Shown here: piece by piece, positions 39,883 through 48,720 of the stretch | How positions within the stretch are numbered: the first letter of the stretch is position 1 | How the letters are laid out: the number at the start of each line of letters is the position of its first letter | Assembly: GCF_020151015.1 (NCBI RefSeq) | Contig: NZ_CP083746.1 | Location: forward strand, 4,804,501-4,868,500 | From: Pseudomonas sp. p1(2021b) | Lineage (GTDB): Bacteria; Pseudomonadota; Gammaproteobacteria; Pseudomonadales; Pseudomonadaceae | Direction of reading: 5' to 3' | Length of the DNA: 64,000 nucleotides | Made by a program: the position numbers and the translations under genes | Notes under the pieces: model-generated | Seen by the model: the letters and a program-made list of their open reading frames with translations, nothing else | Told to the model about the DNA's origin: nothing | Database searches by the model: none

Positions 39883-40605
39883 TCACTCGACCTTTTCGAA
39901 CTTCAGGTCCCAAACACCATGGCCAAGGCGCTCGCCACGGCGCTCGAACTTGGTGATCGGGCGCTCTTCGGGACGCGGAACGTAGGTGCCATCAGGCGCC
40001 TGGTTGCGGTACCCCGGCGCGACCTTCATCACCTCCAGCATGTGCTCAGCGTACGGCTCCCAGTCAGTGGCCATATGGAACACGCCACCGACCTTCAGCT
40101 TGCGGCGCACCAGCTCGGCGAATGCCGGCTGGACGATGCGGCGTTTGTGGTGACGCGCCTTATGCCACGGGTCGGGGAAGAACAGCATCAAACGGTCGAG
40201 GCTGTTGTCGGCCACGCAGCGGTTGAGCACCTCGATGGCGTCGCAATCGTATACCCGCAGGTTCTTCAGACCCTGGGTCAATACGCCATTGAGCAGTGCA
40301 CCGACACCCGGACGGTGCACTTCGACACCGATGAAATCCAGCTCAGGCGCGGCCGCGGCCATTTCCAGCAGGGAATGGCCCATGCCGAAGCCGATCTCCA
40401 AGGTGCGCGGCGCCGAACGGCCGAACACCTGGTCGTAGTCCACCGGACTGTCGGCCAGGGGCAGGATGAACAGGGGGCCGCCCTGCTCCAGGCCGCGTTG
40501 CTGGCCTTCGGTCATACGCCCGGCGCGCATCACGAAACTCTTGATGCGGCGGTGCGGGCGGGCTTCGCCGTCGGTGGTGATCGGCGTGTCTTGCGATTCA
40601 GTCAT
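39883..40605 (-). CDS. trmB: tRNA (guanine-N7)-methyltransferase
   Basis: Methylates G46 in the tRNA variable loop using SAM. It has 240 residues. The SAM motif [15 protein letters not shown] is followed by [15 protein letters not shown]. The catalytic and tRNA-binding signature is [34 protein letters not shown] completes the fold. It lies 9 bases downstream of thiG. Confidence 0.96.
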   Translation of the reverse strand: MTESQDTPITTDGEARPHRRIKSFVMRAGRMTEGQQRGLEQGGPLFILPLADSPVDYDQVFGRSAPRTLEIGFGMGHSLLEMAAAAPELDFIGVEVHRPGVGALLNGVLTQGLKNLRVYDCDAIEVLNRCVADNSLDRLMLFFPDPWHKARHHKRRIVQPAFAELVRRKLKVGGVFHMATDWEPYAEHMLEVMKVAPGYRNQAPDGTYVPRPEERPITKFERRGERLGHGVWDLKFEKVE

Positions 40606-40614
40606 CAGGGGCTC

Positions 40615-41409
40615 TTACTTGATCAGACCTTCCAGCGGCGACGAGGCGCTGGCATAGAGTTTCTTCGGCATGCGCCCGGCCAGGTAGGCCATGCGACCAG
40701 CGACGATGGCGTGCTTCATGGCCTCGGCCATCAGCACCGGCTGCTGGGCATGGGCAATGGCCGAGTTCATCAGCACCGCCTCGCAGCCCATCTCCATGGC
40801 GATGGTGGCGTCGGAGGCGGTACCTACGCCGGCATCGACCAGCACCGGCACCTTGGATTCTTCCAGGATGATCTGCAGGTTGTAGGGGTTGCAGATGCCC
40901 AGGCCGGTGCCGATCAGGCCCGCCAGCGGCATCACCGCGATGCAGCCGGCTTCGGCCAGCTGACGGGCGATGATCGGGTCATCGCTGGTGTACACCATCA
41001 CGTCGAAACCGTCCTTGACCAGCACTTCGGCGGCCTTGAGGGTCTCGATGACGTTGGGGAACAGGGTCTTCTGGTCGGCCAGCACTTCCAGCTTGACCAG
41101 GTTGTGGCCGTCGAGCAGCTCACGCGCCAGGCGGCAGGTGCGCACGGCTTCGACGGCATCGTAGCAACCGGCGGTGTTCGGCAGGATGGTGTAGCGGTCC
41201 GGCGGCAACACGTCGAGCAGGTTCGGCTCGCCCGGGTTCTGGCCGATGTTGGTACGGCGCACGGCAACGGTGACGATCTCGGCACCCGAGGCCTCGATGG
41301 CCAAGCGGGTTTCTTCCATGTCACGGTACTTGCCGGTGCCGACCAGCAGGCGCGACTGGAAAGTGCGCCCGGCCAGGGTGAAGGGCTTGTCGCTGCGAAC
41401 GTTGCTCAT
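40615..41409 (-). CDS. thiG: Thiazole synthase
   Basis: Forms the thiazole phosphate ring of thiamine from deoxyxylulose phosphate, dehydroglycine and ThiS thiocarboxylate. It has 264 residues in a TIM barrel. Conserved stretches include [33 protein letters not shown] (probable Schiff-base Lys), [16 protein letters not shown] and [22 protein letters not shown]. It lies 54 bases downstream of thiS. Confidence 0.97.
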   Translation of the reverse strand: MSNVRSDKPFTLAGRTFQSRLLVGTGKYRDMEETRLAIEASGAEIVTVAVRRTNIGQNPGEPNLLDVLPPDRYTILPNTAGCYDAVEAVRTCRLARELLDGHNLVKLEVLADQKTLFPNVIETLKAAEVLVKDGFDVMVYTSDDPIIARQLAEAGCIAVMPLAGLIGTGLGICNPYNLQIILEESKVPVLVDAGVGTASDATIAMEMGCEAVLMNSAIAHAQQPVLMAEAMKHAIVAGRMAYLAGRMPKKLYASASSPLEGLIK

Positions 41410-41463
41410 CGTGGATCCTCTGGAAAAGGTTGCGGGACTTGCAGGTGAATCGCCGGGCGGGAC

Positions 41464-41664
41464 TCAGCCGCCACCGATGGCATGGACCACTTCGACCTGG
41501 TCGCCTTCGCTCAGCTGCGTGCTTTCGTGCTGGCTGCGCGGGACGATATCCAGGTTCAGTTCCACCGCCACCCGGCGGCCGGCGAGCTCCAGCCGACCCA
41601 GCAGGGACGCGACGCTCTCGCCATCGGGCAATTCGTAAGGTTCACCGTTCAATTGAATGCGCAT
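41464..41664 (-). CDS. thiS: Sulfur carrier protein ThiS
   Basis: Ubiquitin-like carrier whose C-terminal Gly-Gly is converted to a thiocarboxylate for thiazole synthesis. It has 66 residues and ends AIGGG. The beta-grasp features MRIQLNGEPYELPDG and VAVELNLDIVPRSQH are typical. The start at 41664 is the family N-terminus; an ATG five codons upstream is less likely. Upstream of thiG in the same direction. Confidence 0.93.
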   Translation of the reverse strand: MRIQLNGEPYELPDGESVASLLGRLELAGRRVAVELNLDIVPRSQHESTQLSEGDQVEVVHAIGGG

Positions 41665-41767
41665 GCGCACGGCCACCATTGTGCTTTGGGGGTCCGCATT
41701 CTAGCCCCGATCCGCATTCCAACCCAAGGGTGGCCGACGCCATTAGTCGCGATTGTGGACCACTTGG

Positions 41768-42139
41768 TCAGCTCAGGCGCCAGGCAGCCAGCCCCAGGCA
41801 CAACCAGCCGGCCAGGAAACACAGGCCGCCGATGGGTGTGATGACACCAAGCTTGCCCAGGCCGCTTAGGGTCAGCACATACAGGCTGCCGGAGAACAGC
41901 ACGATCCCCATGGCGAACAGCCCACCGGCCCAACCGACCAGGCGCCCGGGCAGGTGCACCGAGAGCAGCGCGACGCCAAGCAGGGCCAAGGCATGCACCA
42001 GTTGATAGGTCACGCCGGTCTGGAAGATCGCCAGGTAATCGGCGCTCAGGCGGCTCTTCAGGCCATGGGCGGCGAAAGCACCCAGGCCCACGCCGGTGAA
42101 GCCGAAGAAGGCAGCGAGCATCAGGAAGCTGCGAAGCAT
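41768..42139 (-). CDS. DUF423 family membrane protein (YgdD-like)
   Basis: Small four-helix inner-membrane protein of unknown function. It has 123 residues. It contains the family hallmark GVGLGAFAAHGLK followed by YQLVHALALLGVALL, and LVGWAGGLFAMGIVLFSGSLY and LGVITPIGGLCFLAGW. The start MLRSFLML at 42139 was chosen because the family begins with this helix; a long upstream extension would overlap mtgA on the other strand. It is divergent from mtgA. Confidence 0.9.
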   Translation of the reverse strand: MLRSFLMLAAFFGFTGVGLGAFAAHGLKSRLSADYLAIFQTGVTYQLVHALALLGVALLSVHLPGRLVGWAGGLFAMGIVLFSGSLYVLTLSGLGKLGVITPIGGLCFLAGWLCLGLAAWRLS

Positions 42140-42203
42140 GGGACGACTCCTGGAAAGGGGTCTGTATAATGGCCCGTTCCACCGGTCCGGCCAAGCCATC
42201 ACC

Positions 42204-42902
42204 ATGTTGTCATCCCTAATCCGCCGCCTCGTCCGCGCCCTGCTCTGGTTCGCCGCCGGCAGCATCGTCGTGGTGCTGGCCCTGCGCTGGGTACCGCCGC
42301 CGGGCACGGCACTGATGGTCGAGCGCAAGGTGCAGTCATGGGTCAGTGGCGAGCCGATCGACCTGCAGCGGGACTGGACGCCCTGGGAGCGGATCTCCGA
42401 TGAACTCAAGGTGGCGGTCATCGCCGGTGAGGACCAGAAGTTCGCCAACCATTGGGGCTTCGACCTGCCGGCCATCCAGGCTGCGCTGGCCTACAACGAG
42501 CGCGGCGGCAAGATCCGCGGGGCCAGCACCCTGACCCAGCAGGTGGCCAAGAACCTGTTCCTGTGGTCCGGCCGCAGCTGGCTGCGCAAGGGGCTGGAGG
42601 CCTGGTTCACGGCGCTGATCGAGCTGTTCTGGTCCAAGCAGCGGATCCTGGAGGTCTATCTGAACAGCGCCGAATGGGGCAAAGGAGTATTCGGCGCCCA
42701 GGCGGCTGCCCGCTACCACTTCGGTGTGGATGCCAGCCGCCTTTCGCGCCAACAGGCCGCGCAGCTGGCGGCTGTGCTGCCCAGCCCGTTGAAGTGGAGT
42801 GCCAGCCGACCCAGTGCCTATGTGGCCAACCGCGCCGGCTGGATCCGCCGGCAGATGAGCCAGTTGGGCGGACCCAGCTACCTGATGCAGCTTCGTCCCT
42901 GA
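42204..42902 (+). CDS. mtgA: Monofunctional peptidoglycan glycosyltransferase
   Basis: Polymerises lipid II into glycan strands; membrane-anchored. It has 232 residues. One N-terminal helix (ALLWFAAGSIVVVLALRW) precedes the GT51 domain with AGEDQKFANHWGFD (catalytic Glu), GASTLTQQVAKNLFL and RILEVYLNSAEWG. No transpeptidase domain is present. The start MLSSLIRRL at 42204 is chosen because the upstream frame overlaps the DUF423 gene. Confidence 0.95.
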   Translation: MLSSLIRRLVRALLWFAAGSIVVVLALRWVPPPGTALMVERKVQSWVSGEPIDLQRDWTPWERISDELKVAVIAGEDQKFANHWGFDLPAIQAALAYNERGGKIRGASTLTQQVAKNLFLWSGRSWLRKGLEAWFTALIELFWSKQRILEVYLNSAEWGKGVFGAQAAARYHFGVDASRLSRQQAAQLAAVLPSPLKWSASRPSAYVANRAGWIRRQMSQLGGPSYLMQLRP

Positions 42903-42921
42903 AACACAGGCCGCACGCCCC

Positions 42922-42968
42922 CCCTGTAGGAGCGGCCTTGTGCCGCGAAAGGGCTGCGTAGCAGCCCC
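42922..42968. repeat. REP element downstream of mtgA
   Basis: CCTGTAGGAGCGGCCTTGTG with the GCCGCGAAAGGGCTGCGTAG continuation. It is the same variant as at 62488-62562. Confidence 0.7.
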
Positions 42969-42971
42969 GAC

Positions 42972-43009
42972 AAAAAAGCCGCTGCCTCTTCCGAGAGCAG
43001 CGGCTTTTT
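42972..43009. terminator. Bidirectional terminator between mtgA and rpoH
   Basis: The stem GCCGCTGC/GCAGCGGC is flanked by AAAAAA on the left and TTTTT on the right (42972-43009). It can end both convergent transcripts. Confidence 0.87.
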
Positions 43010-43027
43010 GCATCCAGCCAAGGGTGA

Positions 43028-43882
43028 TCAGACTGTGATCAACGCCTTGACCTTGTTCATCGCGTTCTTTTCCAACTGACGGATACGCTCCGCCGACACG
43101 CTGTACTTATCCGCCAGCTCATGCAGCGTGGCTTTTTCCTCGGCCAACCAGCGCTGGTAGAGAATGTCCCGGCTGCGCTCATCCAGCCCTTGCAAGGCAT
43201 CGTGCAGGTTGCTGGTGGAGTTATCGCTCCAGTCGGCATCCTCCAGCTGTACGGCCGGATCGTAGCGGTGGTCTTCCAGGTAATGCGCAGGCGACTGGAA
43301 GGCGCTGTCATCGTCGGCCTCGGCGGCCGGGTCGAAGGCCATATCCTGGCCGCTCAGGCGGCTTTCCATCTCGCGCACTTCACGCGGCTCCACGCCCAGG
43401 CTCTCGGCCACACGATGGACTTCGTCATTGTTCAGCCAGGCCAGGCGCTTCTTCTGGCTGCGCAAGTTGAAGAACAGCTTGCGCTGGGCCTTGGTGGTCG
43501 CCACCTTGACGATACGCCAGTTGCGCAGGATGAACTCATGGATCTCGGCCTTGATCCAGTGCACTGCGAAGGACACCAGGCGCACGCCCATTTCCGGGTT
43601 GAAACGCTTTACCGCCTTCATCAGGCCAACGTTGCCTTCCTGGATAAGGTCGGCCTGGGCCAGCCCATAGCCTGCATAGCTACGGGCGATATGTACGACG
43701 AAACGCAGGTGGGCCATCACCATTTGCCGAGCGGCCTCGAGATCCTGCTCATAGTAGAGACGCTCGGCCAGTTCACGCTCCTGCTCGACCGTCAGCAACG
43801 GGATGCTGTTGACCGTGTGCACGTAGGCTTCCAGGTTTGCACCGGGAACCAGGGCATAGGCAGGTTGCAACGAAGTGGTCAT
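43028..43882 (-). CDS. rpoH: RNA polymerase heat-shock sigma factor RpoH (sigma-32)
   Basis: Directs transcription of chaperone and protease genes. It has 284 residues, the usual length. The RpoH box QRKLFFNLR is at 133-141. Region 2 has [19 protein letters not shown] and [15 protein letters not shown], and region 4.2 has [20 protein letters not shown]. The start MTTSLQPAY at 43882 follows a GGAGG about seven bases upstream. It lies 110 bases after ftsX, giving the usual ftsY-ftsE-ftsX-rpoH arrangement. Its 5' region may fold as a heat sensor as in E. coli, which was not tested. Confidence 0.97.
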   Translation of the reverse strand: MTTSLQPAYALVPGANLEAYVHTVNSIPLLTVEQERELAERLYYEQDLEAARQMVMAHLRFVVHIARSYAGYGLAQADLIQEGNVGLMKAVKRFNPEMGVRLVSFAVHWIKAEIHEFILRNWRIVKVATTKAQRKLFFNLRSQKKRLAWLNNDEVHRVAESLGVEPREVREMESRLSGQDMAFDPAAEADDDSAFQSPAHYLEDHRYDPAVQLEDADWSDNSTSNLHDALQGLDERSRDILYQRWLAEEKATLHELADKYSVSAERIRQLEKNAMNKVKALITV

Positions 43883-43992
43883 TAAGTACCTCCGACTCAC
43901 GAACTCGTGCCTTTTGGGCACTGCCAACATTGACCGGAAACCGCGAAACAAGTTCCCAGAATGGTAAAAAAGTCAATGCTGGCGTAAAAACA

Positions 43993-45018
43993 TTATCGTG
44001 GTGCCAGCTCGTTCAGGTGACGAGCGACCGCGATCCACGCACCGATATACCCCAACAGTACAGCACCGATCAAGAGCGAAAGTCCATCCGACCCTGGTAC
44101 ACCTGCCAGGGCGAAATCACTGCCATACAACCCGGAAAGGTCCACGACCGCATCGTTGAGCCAGTCCAGCGAGAAGGCCAGGATGCCCCAGGCCAGCACA
44201 CCAGCGCCCAGGCCGTAGAGCGCGCCCATGTAGAGGAAGGGTCGACGGACATAGCTGTCGGTCCCCCCCACCAACTTGATCACTTCGATCTCGATGCGGC
44301 GGTTCTCGATATGTAGACGAATTGTGTTACCGATTACTAACAACAGGGCCGAAACGAGCATCACAGCCAGGCCGAACACGAAGCGATCACCCAGCTTGAG
44401 GATCGCCGCCAGGCGTTCCACCCAGACCAGGTCCAGCTGTGCCGCCTCGACCTTCGGCAGTTCCGCCAGGCGCTGGCGCAGGGCCTCCAGGGCCGGCTTG
44501 TCGACCTCGGTCGGGGTCACCACCACCACACCGGGCAGCGGGTTGTCTGGCAATTCGCGCAGGGCCTCGCCCAGGCCGGATTGCTGCTGGAACTCCTCCA
44601 GCGCCTGCTCGCGGCTGACATATTGGGCATCGGCCACGCCGGGCATGCCCTTGATCTCGTCACGCAGCGCCTCGCCTTCCTTGCTGCCCGCATCGAGCTT
44701 AAGATACAGGGAGATCTGCGCGGCGCGTTGCCAGGAGCCTCCAAGTTTCTCGACATTCTTGAGCAGCAACGACAGGCCCATGGGCATGCTCAGTGCCACG
44801 GCCATGACCAGGCAGGTGAAGAAGCTGCCGATCGGCTGCTTGCCCAGGCGGCGCAGGCTGTCGGCCAGGCTGGCGCGGTGGCTCTCCAGCCACGCATGCA
44901 ACAGGGTGCGGAAGTCCGGGCCATCGTCGTCGTGGCCGCCGCGCTGCTTGTTCGGCTGCGGGTCGGCGGCTTTCGGCGCGACGCGCTCGGAGACTTTCGG
45001 CGTACGTGTCGTGTTCAT
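43993..45018 (-). CDS. ftsX: Cell division protein FtsX
   Basis: Membrane partner of FtsE that controls septal peptidoglycan hydrolases. It has 341 residues. A charged cytoplasmic N-terminus is followed by the first membrane helix (FFTCLVMAVALSMPMGLSLL) and a periplasmic loop (about 100 residues, ISLYLKLDAGSKEGEALRDE). Three C-terminal helices follow, with VKLVGGTDSYVRRPFLYMG typical of FtsX/LolC permeases. Its start overlaps the ftsE stop by four bases. Confidence 0.95.
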   Translation of the reverse strand: MNTTRTPKVSERVAPKAADPQPNKQRGGHDDDGPDFRTLLHAWLESHRASLADSLRRLGKQPIGSFFTCLVMAVALSMPMGLSLLLKNVEKLGGSWQRAAQISLYLKLDAGSKEGEALRDEIKGMPGVADAQYVSREQALEEFQQQSGLGEALRELPDNPLPGVVVVTPTEVDKPALEALRQRLAELPKVEAAQLDLVWVERLAAILKLGDRFVFGLAVMLVSALLLVIGNTIRLHIENRRIEIEVIKLVGGTDSYVRRPFLYMGALYGLGAGVLAWGILAFSLDWLNDAVVDLSGLYGSDFALAGVPGSDGLSLLIGAVLLGYIGAWIAVARHLNELAPR

Positions 45019-45686
45019 TGCCCGGCCTCCCCATCGCCGATCAAGCGACCGCGTTGCAAGGTCAGCATGCGGTGACGCATGCGCGCGATCAGCGCCAGGT
45101 CGTGGCTGGCGATCAATACCGTGGTGCCCAGGCGGTTGATGTCCTCGAACACGCCCATGATCTCGGCGGCCAGGCGCGGGTCGAGGTTACCGGTGGGTTC
45201 ATCGGCCAACAGCAAGGCCGGCTGGTGAACGATGGCGCGGGCGATGCCCACCCGCTGCTGCTGCCCGGTGGACAGGTCCGCCGGGAACAGTTCGCCCTTG
45301 TCGCTCAGGGACACACGCTCCAGGGCCGAGTCCACGCGTTTGGCGATCTCGGGCTTGGACAGCCCGAGAATCTGCAGCGGCAACGCGATGTTATTGAACA
45401 CCGTGCGGTCGAACAGCAGTTGGTGGTTCTGGAAGACCACGCCGATCTGCCGACGCAGGAAAGGAATCTGTGCGTTGCTGATCTGCCCCAGATCCTGGCC
45501 GGCCAGCATCAGCTTGCCGCTGGTGGGGCGTTCCATGGCCAGCAACAGGCGCAGCAAGGTGCTCTTGCCCGCGCCCGAGTGGCCGGTGACGAACAGGAAC
45601 TCGCCCCGGCGCGCCCGGAAGCTCAGCTCGTGCAGGCCGACATGGCCGTTGGGATAGCGCTTGGCAACCTGTTCGAATCGGATCAT
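45015..45686 (-). CDS. ftsE: Cell division ATP-binding protein FtsE
   Basis: ABC ATPase of the FtsEX complex. It has 223 residues. Walker A is TGHSGAGKSTLLRLL, the signature is DLSTGQQQRVGIARA, and Walker B is LLLADEPTGNLDP. It starts MIRFEQVAKRYPNG. It overlaps both ftsY and ftsX by four bases, indicating coupled translation. Confidence 0.97.
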   Translation of the reverse strand: MIRFEQVAKRYPNGHVGLHELSFRARRGEFLFVTGHSGAGKSTLLRLLLAMERPTSGKLMLAGQDLGQISNAQIPFLRRQIGVVFQNHQLLFDRTVFNNIALPLQILGLSKPEIAKRVDSALERVSLSDKGELFPADLSTGQQQRVGIARAIVHQPALLLADEPTGNLDPRLAAEIMGVFEDINRLGTTVLIASHDLALIARMRHRMLTLQRGRLIGDGEAGQ

Positions 45687-47134
45687 GGATGCTCCCGCTC
45701 GGCAAACAAGGCTTTGACGAAAGGCTCGGCTTCGAAGGTGCGCAGGTCGTCGATACCTTCGCCGACACCGATGAAGCGGATCGGCAGGTTGAACTGCTTG
45801 GCCAGGGCGAAGATCACCCCGCCTTTTGCGGTACCGTCCAGCTTGGTCAGGGCCAGGCCGGTCAGCTCGACGCTCTGGTTGAAGTACTTGGCCTGGCTGA
45901 TAGCGTTCTGCCCGGTACCGGCGTCCAGTACCAGCAGGACCTCATGGGGCGCCTCGGCATCGAGCTTGCCGATGACCCGCCGCACCTTCTTCAGCTCTTC
46001 CATCAGGTTGTCCTTGGTGTGCAGGCGACCGGCGGTATCGGCGATCAGCACATCCACGCCGCGAGCCTTGGCGGCCTGCACGGCATCGAAGATCACCGAG
46101 GCCGAGTCGGCACCGGTGTGCTGGGCGATGACCGGGATCTGGTTGCGCTCGCCCCACACCTGCAGCTGCTCCACCGCCGCGGCACGGAAGGTATCGCCGG
46201 CTGCCAGCATGACTTTCTTGCCCTCCAACTGCAGCTTCTTGGCCAGCTTGCCGATGGTGGTGGTCTTGCCGGCACCGTTCACGCCGACCACGAGGATCAC
46301 GTAGGGCTTGGTCTGCGACTGGATCTTCAGCGGCTGTTCGACCGGACGCAGCAGCGCGGCCAGTTCGTCCTGCAGCGACTTGTACAGCGCATCGGCGTCG
46401 GCCAGTTGCTTGCGGGCGACCTTCTGGGTCAGGTTCTGCACGATCACCGAGGTGGCCTCGACGCCTACGTCGGCGGTCAGCAGGCGGGTCTCGATCTCGT
46501 CGAGCAAATCGTCATCGATGGCTTTCTTGCCCAGGAACAGGCTGGCCATGCCCTCGCCGATGCTGGCGCTGGTCTTGGACAGGCCCTGCTTGAGGCGGGC
46601 GAAGAAGCCGACCTTGGCGTGTTCGGTGGCGACAGGTGCCGGAGCGGCCGGCTCGGGCTCAGGCTCGGCGACAGGGCGCTCGGGAATGGCCGGCGGGGCT
46701 TTCTGTTCGAGGTCCGGCACCAGGGCCACCGGCTCTTCGGCTACCGGCAACACCAGGTTGCTGACCGGCGCAGTGGGCTCGGGCACCGGTTCCACAACCG
46801 GTTGCACGGCTTGCAGCGGCATGGACGCCACAGGCTCCGGCGCAGGCGCCTGCATCGGCGTGGACGCGACCGGCTCCGGCCGTGGCGCCTGCAGGGGCTC
46901 GGAGGCGACGGGCTCGGGAGCAGGCGCTTGCACGACCGGGGCCACGGGCTCGACCGGAGCAACCTCGGGCTGCTCGACGGGGGCCTGCGGCGCGGCCGGT
47001 TCTACGGCCTGCGGTTCAGGGGTTTGTGGCTGTTCGGCGACAGGTTGCTGCGGCTTCTTGCGAAACCAGCTGAACAGGCCTTTCTTCTCGCCAGCCTCGG
47101 CCGGCGCTTTTTTGTCGTCGTTGGAACCAAACAT
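45683..47134 (-). CDS. ftsY: Signal recognition particle receptor FtsY
   Basis: GTPase that docks SRP-ribosome complexes at the membrane. It has 483 residues. The N-terminal A domain (about 1-170) is acidic and Pro/Ala-rich and contains three near-identical 13-residue units (68-106) with core QAPAPEPVAS. The N domain then begins at FFARLKQGLSKTSASIGEG. The G domain has VVGVNGAGKTTTIGKLA, DTFRAAAVEQLQVW, IADTAGRLHTKDNLMEEL and LTKLDGTAKGGVIFALA. First gene of ftsYEX. Upstream 230 bases are shared with the divergent M16 gene. Confidence 0.97.
   Translation of the reverse strand: MFGSNDDKKAPAEAGEKKGLFSWFRKKPQQPVAEQPQTPEPQAVEPAAPQAPVEQPEVAPVEPVAPVVQAPAPEPVASEPLQAPRPEPVASTPMQAPAPEPVASMPLQAVQPVVEPVPEPTAPVSNLVLPVAEEPVALVPDLEQKAPPAIPERPVAEPEPEPAAPAPVATEHAKVGFFARLKQGLSKTSASIGEGMASLFLGKKAIDDDLLDEIETRLLTADVGVEATSVIVQNLTQKVARKQLADADALYKSLQDELAALLRPVEQPLKIQSQTKPYVILVVGVNGAGKTTTIGKLAKKLQLEGKKVMLAAGDTFRAAAVEQLQVWGERNQIPVIAQHTGADSASVIFDAVQAAKARGVDVLIADTAGRLHTKDNLMEELKKVRRVIGKLDAEAPHEVLLVLDAGTGQNAISQAKYFNQSVELTGLALTKLDGTAKGGVIFALAKQFNLPIRFIGVGEGIDDLRTFEAEPFVKALFAEREHP
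46817..46933 (-). repeat. 3 x 39-bp in-frame tandem repeat in ftsY
   Basis: Three consecutive 39-base units encode QAPAPEPVASEP, QAPRPEPVASTP and QAPAPEPVASMP, each preceded by a hydrophobic residue. They lie in the variable A domain, where copy number could change without harming the GTPase. Confidence 0.75.
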
Positions 47135-47364
47135 GGAAGACGGCTATCTCAGGGTAGCGATGGGCCACCAGTGGCGCATCGGGAATTCTCTAAACGCAGA
47201 ACAGACTATTTTGAATCCGGCTGGTTCATGCGCAATATTTTGTCGCCAAGCCCGCAGGCCAGAACGGCGACAGGCATGGTCGCCAGGCAACCGGATCAGT
47301 ATCCTAGCACCTCCTGGCCCGCCGACGCTAAGCCAAGCGGGCCGCCGTACAGGTTATCCAACGT

Positions 47365-48720
47365 ATGAATGCTCTAGCCCGCCGCGCCGCTGGCCTGTTG
47401 CTCAGCACGCTCTGCCTGCCGTTCGCGGCCCTGGCCGCCGATCTGCAACCCACCCATGAGTTCATCCTCGACAACGGCCTGAAGGTGGTCGTGCGCGAGG
47501 ACCATCGCGCGCCGGTGGTGGTCTCGCAGATCTGGTACAAGGTCGGTTCCAGCTACGAGACGCCGGGCCAGACCGGCCTGTCCCACGCCCTTGAGCACAT
47601 GATGTTCAAGGGCAGCGCCAAGGTCGGCCCGGGTGAGGCCTCGCGCATCCTGCGCGACCTCGGCGCCGAGGAAAACGCCTTCACCAGCGACGATTACACC
47701 GCCTACTATCAAGTGCTCGCCCGCGACCGCCTGCCGGTGGCCCTGGAGCTGGAGGCCGACCGCCTGGCCAGCCTGCGCCTGCCGGCCGACGAGTTCAGCC
47801 GCGAGATCGAGGTCATCAAGGAAGAGCGCCGCCTGCGCACCGACGACCAGCCCAACGCCAAGGCCTTCGAACTGTTCCGCGCCATGGCCTACCCGGCCAG
47901 CGGCTACCACACGCCGACCATCGGCTGGATGGCCGACCTGGAGCGCATGAAGGTCGAGGAGCTGCGTCACTGGTACGAGTCGTGGTACGCGCCGAACAAT
48001 GCCACCCTGGTGGTGGTCGGCGATGTCACGCCCGATGAGGTCAAGGGCCTGGCGCAGAAATACTTCGGTGCCATCCCCAAGCGCGCGGTGCCTCCGGCCA
48101 AGCTGCCCCTGGAGCTAGCCGAGCCCGGCCTGCGCCAGCTGACCCTGCATGTACGCACCCAACTGCCGAGCCTGATCTACGGTTTCAACGTGCCGGGCCT
48201 GGCCACCGCCAAGGACCCGCGCACCGTCCATGCCCTGCGCCTGATCTCTGCCCTGCTCGACGGCGGCTACAGCGCGCGCATGCCGGCGCGCCTGGAGCGC
48301 GGCCAGGAGCTGGTGGCCGGTGCCTCTTCGGGCTACAACGCCTTCACCCGCGGCGACAGCCTGTTCATGATCTCGGCCACGCCGAACGTGCAGAAGCAGA
48401 AATCCCTCGCCGACGTGGAAAAAGGCATCTGGCAATTGCTCGATGAACTCAAGACCACGCCACCCACCGCCGAGGAGCTCGAGCGCGTGCGCGCCCAGGT
48501 GATCGCTGGCCTGGTATACGACCGCGATTCCATCAGCAGCCAGGCCACCACCATCGGCCAGCTGGAAACCGTAGGCCTGTCCTGGAAGCTGATCGACAGC
48601 GAACTGGACGAGCTCAAGCGCGTGACCCCGCAGGACATCCAGGACGCCGCACGCACCTACTTCACCCGCGAACGCCTGAGCGTTGCCCATGTACTGCCCG
48701 AGGAGTCCGCTCATGAGTGA
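47365..48720 (+). CDS. M16 family zinc metallopeptidase (active-type subunit)
   Basis: Predicted periplasmic zinc peptidase. It has 451 residues with a signal peptide (GLLLSTLCLPFAALA). The inverted zinc motif HALEH is seen in TGLSHALEHMMFKGSAK, with the downstream Glu in the E-VIKEERRLRTDD region. M16 and M16_C lobes are both present. It overlaps the following M16 gene by 8 bases, so the products likely form a heterodimer. The substrate is unknown; pqqL-like names are common but not proven. Confidence 0.92.
   Translation: MNALARRAAGLLLSTLCLPFAALAADLQPTHEFILDNGLKVVVREDHRAPVVVSQIWYKVGSSYETPGQTGLSHALEHMMFKGSAKVGPGEASRILRDLGAEENAFTSDDYTAYYQVLARDRLPVALELEADRLASLRLPADEFSREIEVIKEERRLRTDDQPNAKAFELFRAMAYPASGYHTPTIGWMADLERMKVEELRHWYESWYAPNNATLVVVGDVTPDEVKGLAQKYFGAIPKRAVPPAKLPLELAEPGLRQLTLHVRTQLPSLIYGFNVPGLATAKDPRTVHALRLISALLDGGYSARMPARLERGQELVAGASSGYNAFTRGDSLFMISATPNVQKQKSLADVEKGIWQLLDELKTTPPTAEELERVRAQVIAGLVYDRDSISSQATTIGQLETVGLSWKLIDSELDELKRVTPQDIQDAARTYFTRERLSVAHVLPEESAHE

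Noticed and set aside
41418..42204. Riboswitch (TPP) search around thiS-thiG
   Set aside because: No THI-box-like CTGAGA ... ACCTGA pattern was recognised in the short upstream regions, so none is called.
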